Shown: piece by piece, positions 33,719 to 44,402 of the stretch | How the letters are laid out: each line of letters begins with the position of its first letter | How positions within the stretch are numbered: the first letter of the stretch is position 1 | DNA from: Platerodrilus igneus | Lineage: Eukaryota; Arthropoda; Insecta; Coleoptera; Lycidae | Assembly: GCA_036346225.1 (NCBI GenBank) | Contig: JARFIW010001739.1 | Coordinates: 11,759,001-11,823,000 of the forward strand | DNA length: 64,000 nt | Direction: 5' to 3' | Notes under the pieces: generated by a model | Told to the model about the DNA's origin: nothing | The model's database searches: none | What the model saw: only the letters and a program-made list of their open reading frames with translations | Made by a program: the position numbers and the translations under genes

Positions 33719-34250
33719 TAAATCTAAATAATATGAATCACCTTGCATTACCTTATACCGAAATACCCCACGCTGAATTTAAATTACTAATCGATACCGG
33801 ATCTTCAAAAACATTAATAAGCCCGAGAACAGTAAAGGAACATTATCTAAACTATGTAGAAAGAGAACCCTTCAAAATTAAAACCGCCCATCAAACAACC
33901 CTGCACCAATTCGTAGCAAACATACCTTTACCAAAAACCTTTAACGTAAAGATGAAACATAAATTCTGCATATTTGAATTCAATGACAAATATGATGGAC
34001 TATTAGGAATGGACCTTCTAAGAAAATTAGGAGCCAACATAGATATTAAAAATTGATTATTAAGAACCAAATATGGACGGATCCCCATCAAATTTCAAAA
34101 CACCCAAATTGACGAAAAATATACATTAGAACCCCGAACAGAAAAAAAGATAAGAATCCCCGTAAATTCAAATAATAACTTAGGAATAATAAACCACATA
34201 ACTTTTCAACAAGATGTAGAAACCACAACCAATCACATAAGTTTTTAACA
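33673..34250 (+). CDS. Pol N-terminus: aspartic protease
   Basis: The active-site motif LLIDTGSSKTLISP and the C-terminal flap-side motif YDGLLGMDLLRKLGA identify a retroviral-type aspartic protease of about 110 residues. The stop after codon 127 (34054-34056) interrupts the frame, but homologous linker sequence up to the reverse transcriptase start can still be followed, with a shift, to about 34250. The reverse transcriptase that should follow is absent. Confidence 0.85.
33679..33685 (+). promoter_or_regulatory. -1 ribosomal frameshift site between gag and pol
   Basis: The heptamer A AAT TTT stands in the gag zero frame within the 46-base overlap and fits the X XXY YYZ rule for -1 slippage. 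The pol frame is indeed -1 relative to gag. No downstream structure was tested. Confidence 0.65.
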
Positions 34251-34401
34251 ACCCCAACCCTGTAAAATACACGAAAATGGATAATAAGAAAATTTACCAG
34301 GTTCAAATAACCAAAAACGACAATGAATCACAGATAATTAAAATTCTAAAAAAATACATCCCGAGAAAGAACGATTTTACTTTTATTTTAACCCGGAAAA
34401 C

Positions 34402-34827
34402 TTGTACAAACGATTTTCAGAAATATATGTAAGACTATTCAACAATTCTGGCCCCGAACTTATAAGATGCACAAGAAAATTAATAACATTAGACGACCCT
34501 GACGAAATAAATGACGTGATAAGAAACCAACACGAAGTAAAGACCAACCATCGAAGAATAAACGAGGCCCTAAAACAAATTATGAGACGTTACTATTTCA
34601 AGGACATGAAGGAATTAACTACAGACTTTATCAATCAGTGTGAATTATGTGACAAAGCCAAATATGACAGAAAACCCCCGAAGATACCCTTAATGTTGAC
34701 TAAAACACCAGACAAACCTTTTCAGAAATTACACGCAGATACTATAGTAGTAGAAGCACAAAGTTACCTAACAATTGTGGACGCATTTACGAAGGTAGTC
34801 CAAGCAATACTGTTACGAAGCAAATAA
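34402..34827 (+). pseudogene. Integrase, N-terminal part
   Basis: A zinc-binding HHCC-type domain is seen (TNHRRINEALKQIMRRYYF ... CELCDKAK), then the start of the catalytic core with the first aspartate in LHADTIVVE and TIVDAFTK. The frame ends where an insertion begins. Only about 150 bases separate it from the protease linker, showing a deletion that removed reverse transcriptase and RNase H. Confidence 0.85.
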
Positions 34828-35501
34828 GGCTTCACCATTATAAATTAGAAATTGAGAAATTGTATAATGACACATCGGACGTGTTATTCATAAAACATTA
34901 GATCACCGTAAATTACAATAATTCACATTACGCGAAATCCCATTAGTAATCTTCCTTTTTGACTAAATCGATACAAAGAACCCGACCGCAAGTATGATAC
35001 ATCCAGAAAAGCCAAGCATCATTTCTTATGAATAATATTAACAAGTAATTCCCGTAGATAGATAAGAGAATACATATAAACCCGGAGACTGTCCTGGGTA
35101 AATCAGAATCATTAATCAATCATTAGTAAAAGTCAAGTTAAGAAGTCAAGTCAAGTTAAGTAAGTAAGTTAGTGTTTCAGTTGTCAGTATAAACTTGTGC
35201 AAATATAATGTAAGTACTACTTTTTATATATCTTAGATTTAAGGCTTTCAAATGTATAAAGAACTATTTGATTTGTTAAATAGATGTAAGTGTTGTTTGA
35301 ACCGTGTTTAAATCATTGTACATGTGTGTGTTGTGGTTCAATGAAAACCCCCTAGCTACGATCCCCTAAAACCCCTCTCGAACAATCAAAACCCCCTCGG
35401 TGCAATATGGTGGAGGCAAATCAGATGCGTCTTGAGGGCAACATACCCTCCACGTATCATTTGGTAGTTGCGCCATGCGTAACAATACCAATCACTTCTA
35501 A
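34827..35501. mobile_element. Unidentified insert within integrase, LTR-like
   Basis: The integrase core is cut after RSK and resumes before TQGF. The intervening about 675 bases have no relation to integrase. The pentamer aaata occurs at both edges (34822-34826 and 35502-35506) and may be a target duplication. Inside are a promoter-like acatataaacccgg and a 3' part rich in cccc tracts. A partial LTR element is a guess; no TG...CA ends were found. Confidence 0.5.
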
Positions 35502-35504
35502 AAA

Positions 35505-36247
35505 TAATAACTCAAGGATTTCTACACTATTTTACATTTTACGGAACACCCGAAACAATAACGTTAGACAACGGAAGCGAATTCAAAAACGAAACAATTA
35601 AAAACACTTTAGAATTACACAAAATAAAAATTCACTTTATAACGGAGAACCACCCTGAATCCAACGGACTAATCGAAAGACTACATTCAACCCTATTAGA
35701 ACAGATCAGATTATTACGAATAAATTACAAGAAACAACACATAACTAACTTAATGTCATACGCATTAATCGCGTATAATAACACCATTCATTCATCGACA
35801 AATTTTACACCCTTAGAACTAACCCTAGGACACTCAGATTCACGCAACCCGTACGATATACATTATAATAAAGAAATCTATCAGCAATACGCTAAAGATC
35901 ACAAAGAGAAACTAAAAATAACTTATGACAAAGTAAATGATAAGTTAGATAACGATAAAGAACGCATTACCGCGACCCGTAATAAAAATTCAGACATAAA
36001 CAAATTTTCCATAGGACATACCGTATTCGAGAAAAATTACCAAAGTAAAAGACACAAAACGGCACCGAGAAATTTAGGCCCCTTTAAAATCAAACGAATA
36101 TCCGACAAAAACGTAGCCGCAATAGACGACGGCAAGACAACAAAATATGTTCACCTCAAAAATTTAAGACACCCTGTACTTTCAAATGGAAAATCATCAC
36201 CCTTACTGTCAACCTCCACCCAGGTAGAACGGACACAGAAATCATAA
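35505..36247 (+). pseudogene. Integrase, catalytic core and C-terminal part
   Basis: The frame has FTFYGTPETITLDNGSEF with the second aspartate and ENHPESNGLIERLHS with the catalytic glutamate, then the C-terminal GPF-type module (NLGPFKIKRISDKNV). All three DDE residues exist in the two parts. The stop is at 36245-36247. Confidence 0.85.
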
Positions 36248-36405
36248 TTGAAGACATAAAGAATAACCCCGGTATACTACTAATAAAATTAGGCAGTATG
36301 CAGAACACTATAGATTATTGGACCTTTGCACAAAAATTCGATTGAACCGAGCTAAAACGAGAATTTCAAATAATCAAAAATAATTATTTTCGACTAAAAC
36401 AGTCA

Positions 36406-37929
36406 ATGGACACAACAAAATTCGGAAAAGAATACGCAATAGAAATGATTAACTACGACAGTATAACAGAAAGTATTTTGAAAAATATAGAAGACAAATT
36501 TAATCGACTAATACCCGCAGAACAAATGACGAGAAGAAAAAGAGGACTAATCAACGGATTAGGAAACATAATCAAAGCAATTACCGGCAATCTAGATAAT
36601 CAAGATGCAGAACGCTATGACAACGCGATACAACAATTGATAGAAAACCAAAACGACATTAAAACCATAATTAGTAATCAAATATCGTTAACTCAATCAA
36701 CGATCATCAAATTTAATGAAACCCTAAGAAAATTAGTTAGAAATCAAGATAGTATAGCCAATCGAATAGAAACCTTAGAAAATAACATGCGAACTACCAT
36801 GTTAGGCATGCGAGATTTAATCAGATTCAATACGATATACAACCAGATAATATCAACCCTAACTTTAATTCAACAAATCCTAGCAACATTAGAAAACGCA
36901 GTAACCTTTGCAAAATTAAATACCCTACATTCAAGTATAATAGAACCAATAGATTTATTAAAAGAATTATTGAGAATAAAATCTTTTATAACTAACAGTA
37001 GAATACCTTTCGATGTAATAGAATCAAACATTTTAATATTTGAAAAAATAGCCATAGTTAAAGGCTATGTAAAAAATAACGATATCACATTTTTAATAGA
37101 AATACCCATACTAGAGATTAACAGTTACAATTATTATCACTTATTTGCTTTTCCAATGAAAATGACTAGCACATACCAAGTTATTATTCCAAAAACCAAA
37201 TTCCTATCCTTAAATGAACAAAGATATGGTTATACGAACGAAAAATGTAATGAAGTCACACCCAATCAATACTTATGCCAATCATTGACAACAACAACAA
37301 TTCAAGAAGACAGCCCTTGCGAAGTACAACTACTAAAATTTACCAATCATTATGAAAATTGTGAAGCCAAACCTGTACAAATCACCAACATGAAAATTCA
37401 GAAAGTAACGGAAAACAAATGGATAGCCATTTTCCCCACCGAAGTAATCGCAACAATGTATTGCAATCAAGATGAAAGTAATTTAGCATTAACCGGAAGT
37501 AAATTAATCACCCTTAAGGAAAATTGTCATTTGAAATTAAAAAATGAAATAATTAGAGTTTACCAAGATCCCGTACAAAGCAAGAAATTAGCAAATCTAC
37601 CCGATTTACAAATCAAGATTACCCAAGACGAAGACGAAGAAATAATTCAAAAACCAATGCAATTGGAACACCTGGAATTAGACAACCTCAACCACGCCAT
37701 GAAACTCATGGAAGATTACAAGGAACACCTGACCGAGATCAAGACGCCCAAAGTGCACTACGATAACATTAGTGTATGGACAATTATATTGATTATATTG
37801 ACTATTTTATTGATCATTTATGTAACTTATTGTTGCGATCCACTATTAGGCAACCCGTCAAACATACAAACGCCCGGGGCACAGCGTATTCTTCAGCATT
37901 CGAGAATCCTTCTACAAAGTTCTAGATAA
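36406..37929 (+). CDS. Envelope glycoprotein of the errantivirus-like element, C-terminally disrupted
   Basis: The 507-residue frame encodes an F-type (baculovirus F-like) envelope. A furin-like RRKR site lies at residues 43-46, followed by a hydrophobic-glycine fusion-peptide region, a coiled coil at about 60-140, a cysteine-bearing ectodomain, and a membrane anchor at about 456-472. Residues 476-507 are read from the LTR of the inserted element (from 37831), so the native cytoplasmic tail is separated. In the same frame upstream, related sequence extends to about 36220 but is cut by a TGA near 36347, so the ATG at 36406 is probably not the original start and no signal peptide is attached. 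The native protein would come from a spliced RNA. Confidence 0.85.
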   Translation: MDTTKFGKEYAIEMINYDSITESILKNIEDKFNRLIPAEQMTRRKRGLINGLGNIIKAITGNLDNQDAERYDNAIQQLIENQNDIKTIISNQISLTQSTIIKFNETLRKLVRNQDSIANRIETLENNMRTTMLGMRDLIRFNTIYNQIISTLTLIQQILATLENAVTFAKLNTLHSSIIEPIDLLKELLRIKSFITNSRIPFDVIESNILIFEKIAIVKGYVKNNDITFLIEIPILEINSYNYYHLFAFPMKMTSTYQVIIPKTKFLSLNEQRYGYTNEKCNEVTPNQYLCQSLTTTTIQEDSPCEVQLLKFTNHYENCEAKPVQITNMKIQKVTENKWIAIFPTEVIATMYCNQDESNLALTGSKLITLKENCHLKLKNEIIRVYQDPVQSKKLANLPDLQIKITQDEDEEIIQKPMQLEHLELDNLNHAMKLMEDYKEHLTEIKTPKVHYDNISVWTIILIILTILLIIYVTYCCDPLLGNPSNIQTPGAQRILQHSRILLQSSR

Positions 37930-38352
37930 TGAGTCATATCTTAATGCAGGGTATATATAAGGCCGCTTATGAATGTAAGAGTTAGTCTATTCTTGAATGT
38001 CTAATATAAATTATATCGTTGTAAAGTAAACGTAGTTGAGTTTTTAGAATATATACATAAATGATATGCTGTGTCTAATGTGCATGCAGCTTGCAGTATA
38101 CATAAATAAATAGAAGTGTATAAACAAATAGTTGTGTTAGTGTGGTTATTGGACCTAGGGTAAAGAGGATAGTTTAAGAAGATATTAGTGCTTGTAAATT
38201 CATTAGTGTAATAGTGCTTCATTGTTAAGTGGACTGAAAACATCTATAAATAAGGCATATACTGTTAATTAGACTTGTGAACAGTGAGTAATAAAGACCA
38301 TTATTATTACTTGTTTTAAATTAAAGAAACGCGGTAGTAGTAGCGCGTTACA
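37831..38352 (+). repeat. 5' LTR of the macrodomain element
   Basis: Bounded by TGTTGC and GTTACA. A TATA element (tatataag) lies at about 37953-37960 and a poly(A) signal (aataaa) at 38290-38295. Its first 96 bases close the env reading frame of the host element. Confidence 0.95.
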
Positions 38353-38427
38353 CTGGTGTCAGGCATTTGTGGGGTATATAGTGATTAATTTAAAACACAA
38401 GTCTAAAGACATTTAAGTAGTTTATAT

Positions 38428-39623
38428 ATGCCAGTTACAAGGAGTCAAAATAAGATGGAGGCAGAAAGTTTAATGAATTTCCTTAAGGATTTTAAATCCG
38501 AAATGCAAGTGACACTTAGTGAAAATGCTGAGAAAATGGAGGAGAGGTCGGCTAAACTGGAAGTGACACTAAACGAAAACTTAGTGAAGTCAGTTGAACT
38601 GGAATCGACCCTTAAAGAATTTAAATACGGCATGGAAATGACACTTAGTGAAAATGCTGAGAAAATAGAGGAAAAGTTAAGTGAAAATACAGCCACGTTA
38701 GAACGAAGATTAATGGAAAGTTCCATTGCATTGAAAGAAGATTTCACTGAACAGGTAAAACAGTTGAGCAAAAGTTGGACAGTAAATTGATAAAAATGGA
38801 AGAAGATGTGATGAGGCTGCAAGAACAAGTAATTTCACTAACAACGCGGCCACTTAAATTGCCAAGCCAAGTTGTTAATCAGAACATTCCAGAAATAAGA
38901 ACCACGGAAAGAAGCGAGTCAATTCCGTCTAAATTTAAAGTAAAACCACCTACATTCGATGGTAAAACACCTTGGCCCACATATTTGAAACAATTTGAAG
39001 CTGCTGCAATAGCCAACGGTTGGTGCAACAAAGAGAAGGCTATCTCTCTAATAGTGGCCCTACGGGGGGAAGCTCTTAACATCTTACAAACGATTCCCGA
39101 TCACCAGCAGAATGATTACGGCCTCTTAACATCGAAGCTTGAGATGAGATATGGAGACGCTCACCTTCAACAGGTTTACCACGCACAAGTTAAGAACCGC
39201 TCGCAAAAGACAAGTGAAAGCCTGCAAGAATTCGAAGCTGACATCGCCAGATTAGTTAGATTGGCATATCCAACGGCACCAGATAGTTTCCTCGAATAAC
39301 TGGCTGTACAAACATTTGTGGATGGCGTTAAAGATGGCGAAATACAGCAAGCGCTAAGATTAGCACGGCCAAAGATGTTAGATGACGCACTGGCTCATGC
39401 GCTTGAATTTGAAGCAGCTAAGCAGACATCACACAGAATGAGTCACAAAGTTCGGTCTGCCTTAGAGGAACCTGATCAAGCGCAGAACAGCATAGAGGAA
39501 ATAATCAACCGTGTGGAAAAGCTTGAAAGACAACGACCGCGGAGATGGGGTCTGCGATGCTGGAACTGCGGCGAAGTTGGTCATATACAGAGACGCTGCA
39601 CTCAACCAAAAACAACCGGTTGA
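38428..39623 (+). pseudogene. Gag of the macrodomain element
   Basis: The N-terminal 120 residues are a coiled coil built on a repeated MTLSENAEK-EE unit. After a frame break at about 38763 comes the capsid-like retrotransposon gag region with FKVKPPTFDGKTPW and LRGEALNILQ. An in-frame TAA stands at 39297-39299. The C-terminus has one CCHC zinc knuckle, CWNCGEVGHIQRRC (39558-39599), in a basic setting. A TGA at 39621-39623 follows. The start MPVTRSQ is supported by the same start in the older relic at 30253. Confidence 0.85.
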
Positions 39624-39639
39624 GCAGCAGGAAAACTAA

Positions 39640-40110
39640 AGCAAGTCGACGTAAGGGGCGAACGTCGACAGCACAACGTAGTGCCCCGGAGATTATCATC
39701 CGTGCTGCATCGTCGATGGGGAGTCTCGACAGCATTTATATCGATGGAAGAATTAATGGTAGGGTGTCCGATTACTCGTGGATACAGGAGCGACAAAACT
39801 ATTGTGAGACCAGATTTGGTTGGTCGTGGAAAAATGCTACCTGTATCGGTGTGTCTTCGAACGGCAAGTGGTGAGAAAATTTGTACTCACGGAGAGACTG
39901 CCGTTATGTTGACAATTGGGGACAAATTAATTAATCATCGAGTGTTGGTAGCTGAAATTACAGAAGAAGTGATCTTGGGAATGGATCTCATGAGAGAATA
40001 TGGGTTTCATGTAAACATGAAAGAAAATGTGCTTCGGATAGATGATGATGAGATTCCATTTCAAGGTAGGAGTAACCAGACGATGCAAGTTCGAATGATT
40101 TGCGATATGA
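39640..40110 (+). pseudogene. Aspartic protease of the macrodomain element
   Basis: The catalytic LVDTGAT motif at about 39774-39794 lies in a different frame from the sequence on both sides (IYIDGRINGR before, KTIVRPDLVG after), so two one-base breaks bracket it. The second motif, VILGMDLMREYGF, follows at about 39970-40005. The domain is complete in content but not in frame. Confidence 0.8.
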
Positions 40111-40439
40111 AAATACCCGAGAAGGCAGAAATGATAGTAATGGGATGCCCGGATGGTACGCTCCGGGAAGGACAAGTATGCATGATGGAAGCAACTGAAT
40201 CGGGAGTGGGTCAGGAGGGACTTCTGATTGGAAGAACGCTGGTAAAGTCTCGAAATATGGTACCAGTAAGGGTGCTGAACATTAATCCCCATACAGTGAC
40301 CCTGAAGAAAGGCATGATTGTGGGAAGTTGCATTCCAGTATGTCATATTAAACGTTGTGTGGACGACACGAAAAATAAACCAACCAACGGTTGCTCACAG
40401 AAATTGCTGGATTTGTTGATACCCTCGTGTCAAGGATTA

Positions 40440-41840
40440 AATGGCGACCAACTGGGCAAGGTAAAAGAACTGGTCGGACGATATCGAGGCGTGTTTGCAC
40501 TGGATGATAGTGAGAAAGGAAGGACGAATGTTGTGCAACACAAGATCAATACTGGAGATGCGCAACCGATAAGACAACACCCAGGCGGCTTCCTTTGGCA
40601 AAACGTAAGGAAGCCGAGCAAATTATCACCGATATGGAAGAACAGGGAGTGATTGAACCCTCGAATAGTCCATGGGCATCCCCGGTAGTGCTTGTCAAGA
40701 AAAGGACGGGTCGACAAGGTTTTGTGTAGACTACCGGCGGCTTAATAATGTGACAAAGAAAGACAGCTATCCTTTGCCCAGAATTGATGACACCTTAGAT
40801 ACTCTATCCGGATCTAAATGGTTTTCGACCTTGGACTTGAAAAGCGGATACTGGCAGGTAGGCTTGGAGCCAAACGATAAAGAAAAGACTGCGTTTACAA
40901 TTGGAACTGGATTATGGCAGTTCAAGGTCATGCCATTTGGATTATGCAATGCTCCTGCTACTTTTGAACGATTGATGGAGTCGGTACTGCGTGGACTGTC
41001 CTGGAAGACATGTCTGGTGTACCTGGACGACGTGATAGTGTTAGGCCGGTCTTTTGAAGAATATCTTAAGAACCTAGAGGAGATATTCCAAAGATTACGC
41101 GGGCAAACCTTACATTAAGCCCCAAGAAGTGCCACCTATTTGGAAAAGAGGTGAAATACCTAGGACATGTCGTCTCAGAGACCGGAATAAGAGCTGACCC
41201 TGACAAAATAAAAACGGTACAAGAGTGGCCTACACCAGCAGATATACACCAACTACGCAGTTTTCTAGGATTATGCACATATTACCGACGTTTTATACTT
41301 GGGTTTGCGAACATTGCCAAACCGTTAACAAAATTAACCGAAGATGGACAAGAATATGATTGGAATGACGACTGCCACAGAGCATTTGAACAACTGAAAC
41401 GGCTACTAGTTACAGCACCAATTTTGAGTTATCCGCGGATGGAGGGAAAGTTTGTGTTGGATACCGATGCCAGTAACACAGCTATAGGAGGCGTTCTTTC
41501 TCAAGTGCAGGACGGACAAGAAAAAGTTATTGGGTATTTCAGCAAGGTCTTGTCGCGGCCAGAAAGGAACTATTGTGTGACAAGAAGGGAGCTGTTGGCC
41601 GTCGTCAAATCCGTAGAGCACTTTATAAGTACTTATACGGCCGTAAATTCCTGTTGAGAACAGACCATGCCGCACTGAAATAGTTACTGCAGTTTCGAAA
41701 TCCTGAAGGGCAAGTGGCAAGGTGGATAGAGCGGCTGCAGGAATATGACTTTGATACGGAACATCGTGTAGGAACTAGCCATCGGAATGCAGACGCTCTA
41801 TCAAGGAGACCTTGTCCGGTGGACTGCAATCATTGCTCCA
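40440..41840 (+). pseudogene. Reverse transcriptase and RNase H of the macrodomain element
   Basis: The reverse transcriptase has [44 protein letters not shown] and the catalytic YLDD (41020-41031), followed by FLGLCTYYRRFI and, in RNase H, FVLDTDASNTAIGGVLSQ and RRELLAVV. Breaks lie near 40580, 40700, 41110 and 41635, and a TAG replaces a codon near 41681. All catalytic residues seen are normal for Ty3/Gypsy. Confidence 0.9.
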
Positions 41841-41959
41841 AGATGGAAGAGAAAATAAGTGTCATCCATAGAATGACGGTAACCGATGATACTTGGCAAC
41901 TCGAAAGAATACGAGAAGACCAGGAGAATGACGCCGAATTGGGACGTATTATTGAGTGG

Positions 41960-43138
41960 AAAATAGAGGACAACGACCAGCTTGGGAAGAAATTAGTATT
42001 TCAAGTAGGAGCCTGAAGGCATACTGGTCACAGTGGGACTCCTTGATGATGGAAAATAGAATCTTGAAACGACGCCTGGAATTTGAAGATGGCACTGAGA
42101 GACTTCAAGTGATAGTGCCGAGAAGCAGAGTGCCGGAAGTGTTGCAGCACTTGCACGATGGTATTTCCGGAGGGCACTTTGGCGTGAAAAGAACTCTCGA
42201 AAGAGTGAGAGAAAGATTCTATTGGGTGAACTGCAAAGAAGATGTGAAGGAGTGGTGCCGGAAATGTGAATTGTGTGCCTCTGCAAATGGCCCGGTCTCA
42301 AAACGGAAAGCCCCAATGAGACAGTATAACGTGGGAATCCTTTTGAAAGGGTAGCCATTGATATAGCTGGTCCGTTTCCTGAATCAGAGAAAGGAATAAA
42401 TACATCTTGGTTGCAATGGATTATTTTACCAAATGGCCGGAGGCATATGCTATACCTAACCAAGAAGCCGAGACCGTTGCAGATGTACTAGTGAGGGAGT
42501 TGTTTTGTCGCTTTGGAGTTCCGTTGGAATTACACTCCGATCAAGGTCGGAACTTCGAATCAGCGTTGTTTCAAAACGTCTGCAAGCATCTTGGAATCAG
42601 GAAAACTAGAACCACGCCACTTCATCCTCAATCGGATGGAATGGTTGAAAGAATGAACAGAACGTTAGGAAAGTACCTGGCCAAAGTTGTCTCTGAACAT
42701 CAACGGGACTGGGACCAATATCTACATTTGTTCCTACTGGCGTACCGATCTTCGGTACATGACAGCACAGGATACTCGCCCGCTTGCGTAATGCTAGGAC
42801 GTGAATTGCGGCTACCATGTGATCTTCAGTTTGGATTTAAACCTGGAGAAGAGATCGCCGGTGAAGATTACGTTAGTAAGCTTCGTGAAAGATCAAATAG
42901 TATTCACGAAAACGTCCGAAAGAATATACAGGCAGCAAGCGATCGAATGAAATCACAATATGACACGAGAGCACAAGAAGGTGGTTATCAACCTGGAGAT
43001 TTAGTGTGGTTGTACAATCCACAAAGAAAACGTGGATTGTCGCCAAAACTACAAAGACAATGGAAGGGCCGTACGAAGTGTTAAAAGGATTAATAATGTA
43101 GTGTACCGGATCAGAAGATCCCTCGTGGTAAACCGAAA
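41960..43138 (+). pseudogene. Integrase of the macrodomain element
   Basis: The zinc domain (HDGISGGHFGVKRTLERV ... CRKCELC) is at about 42150-42290. The catalytic core has AMDYFTKWPEAY, HSDQGRNFES and GMVERMNRTL with the D-D-E residues. The GPY/F module follows, with a break at about 43068. Further breaks lie near 42338 and 42395. The frame then leads, after breaks at about 43085 and 43119, into VVHFDRLTPY, which begins the extra module. Confidence 0.9.
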
Positions 43139-43876
43139 GTGGTACACTTTGACCGTTTAACACCCTACACTGGCAACAACCAGGAAGACTCAAATAATGA
43201 TAATGGTGTTCGGCAAGTTATTAATCATGAGCCAAATGCAGATTTTGAGAGCTTTATGGCGGCGTATGGTGGTTCCGCTAAAGCGAGATTTGGCGTTGTT
43301 GTTGAAAAACAGCAAGATCTGTTTAGAGCACCAGAAGAGTATTCCCTTGCACATTGCGTAGCTCAAGATTTGGCAATGTCAAGGGGAATAGCTGTTGTTT
43401 TCAAGAAAAAGTTTGGATGTGTGGATGAATTAGTACAACAGCAGCCAACTGTAGGAAAATATTTGGTTCTTCAAGATAAAAATCGTTATGTTTATTATCT
43501 GGTCACCAAAAATTCTTCATGGCAGAGACCTAGTTATGGACATCTATGGGAGGCTTTGCTAAATCTTAAGGCGCAGATGATGGAAAATGGAGTAACGAGA
43601 CTAGCGGTGCCCAAGCTGGGCTGTGGACTGGATCGCTTGGATTGGAGGATAGTCCGAAATATGCTAGAAGTAGTTTTCCAGGAAACCAACGTCCAGGTTC
43701 TTGTTTGTTGTTATCAACCGGTTGCCTACCAAGACCATGAAAAGAGTGTTGACTGTTACTTCCAACGACGCGGTGGATGCACCAGAGGAGATAGCTGCCG
43801 ATACCGTCACCAGTCATCGAATTGGCGTCAAGATGGATTTACAGTTACGAGACGTAACGGTTTTAAAGAGGGGCAG
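43139..43876 (+). CDS. TARG1/OARD1-like macrodomain plus CCCH zinc finger in a Ty3/Gypsy element
   Basis: The open frame encodes 246 residues before the LTR. Residues 1-10 are the end of integrase. Residues about 60-192 form a macrodomain of the TARG1 (OARD1) type: SLAHCVAQDL, IAVVFKKKFG with the lysine region, YYLVTK, and GCGLDRLDW with the aspartate at 165. TARG1 uses a lysine and an aspartate at these places to remove ADP-ribose from glutamate, so activity is plausible. Residues 206-224 are a finger of the C-x7-C-x5-C-x3-H type, usually RNA-binding. The module is the only long unbroken stretch of the 3' half of the element. Whether it is made as part of Pol or separately is unknown; the integrase frame breaks just before it. 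Confidence 0.88.
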
Positions 43877-44398
43877 TGTTGCGATCCACTATTAGGCAAC
43901 CCGTCAAACATACAAACGCCCGGGGCACAGCGTATTCTTCAGCATTCGAGAATCCTTCTACAAAGTTCTAGATAATGAGTCATATCTTAATGCAGGGTAT
44001 ATATAAGGCCGCTTATGAATGTAAGAGTTAGTCTATTCTTGAATGTCTAATATAAATTATATCGTTGTAAAGTAAACGTAGTTGAGTTTTTAGAATATAT
44101 ACATAAATGATATGCTGTGTCTAACGTGCATGCAGCTTGCAGTATACATAAATAAATAGAAGTGTATAAACAAATAGTTGTGTTAGTGTGGTTATTGGAC
44201 CTAGGGTAAAGAAGTTAGTTTAAGAAGATATTAGTGCTTGTAAATTCATTAGTGTAATAGTGCTTCATTGTTAAGTGGACTGAGAACATCTATAAATAAG
44301 GCATATATTGTTAATTAGACTTGTGAACAGTGAGTAATAAAGACCATTATTATTACTTGTTTTAAATTAAAGAAACGCGGTAGTAGTAGCGCGTTACA
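43877..44398 (+). repeat. 3' LTR of the macrodomain element
   Basis: The same length as the 5' LTR and about 99 percent identical by eye, preceded by a purine tract (aaagagggg, about 43865-43873). The macrodomain frame runs into it and stops at 43973-43975. Confidence 0.95.
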
Positions 44399-44402
44399 TT
44401 AT

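Larger units (their letters stand above)
37831..44398 (+). mobile_element. Ty3/Gypsy retrotransposon carrying a macrodomain-CCCH gene
   Basis: The element is 6568 bp with two LTRs of 522 bp (37831-38352 and 43877-44398) differing at about five positions by eye, so it is young. It is flanked by ttat at 37827-37830 and 44399-44402. Order: gag with zinc knuckle, protease, reverse transcriptase, RNase H, integrase, then an extra module of macrodomain plus CCCH finger before the polypurine tract. The pol region has many one-base frame breaks. The primer site tggtgtcag (38354-38362) fits the tRNA-Leu type. Confidence 0.95.

Noticed and set aside
38001..38243. Minus-strand frame in the 5' LTR of the macrodomain element
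   Set aside because: It lies wholly inside the LTR, opposite to the direction of transcription, and has no recognisable motif.
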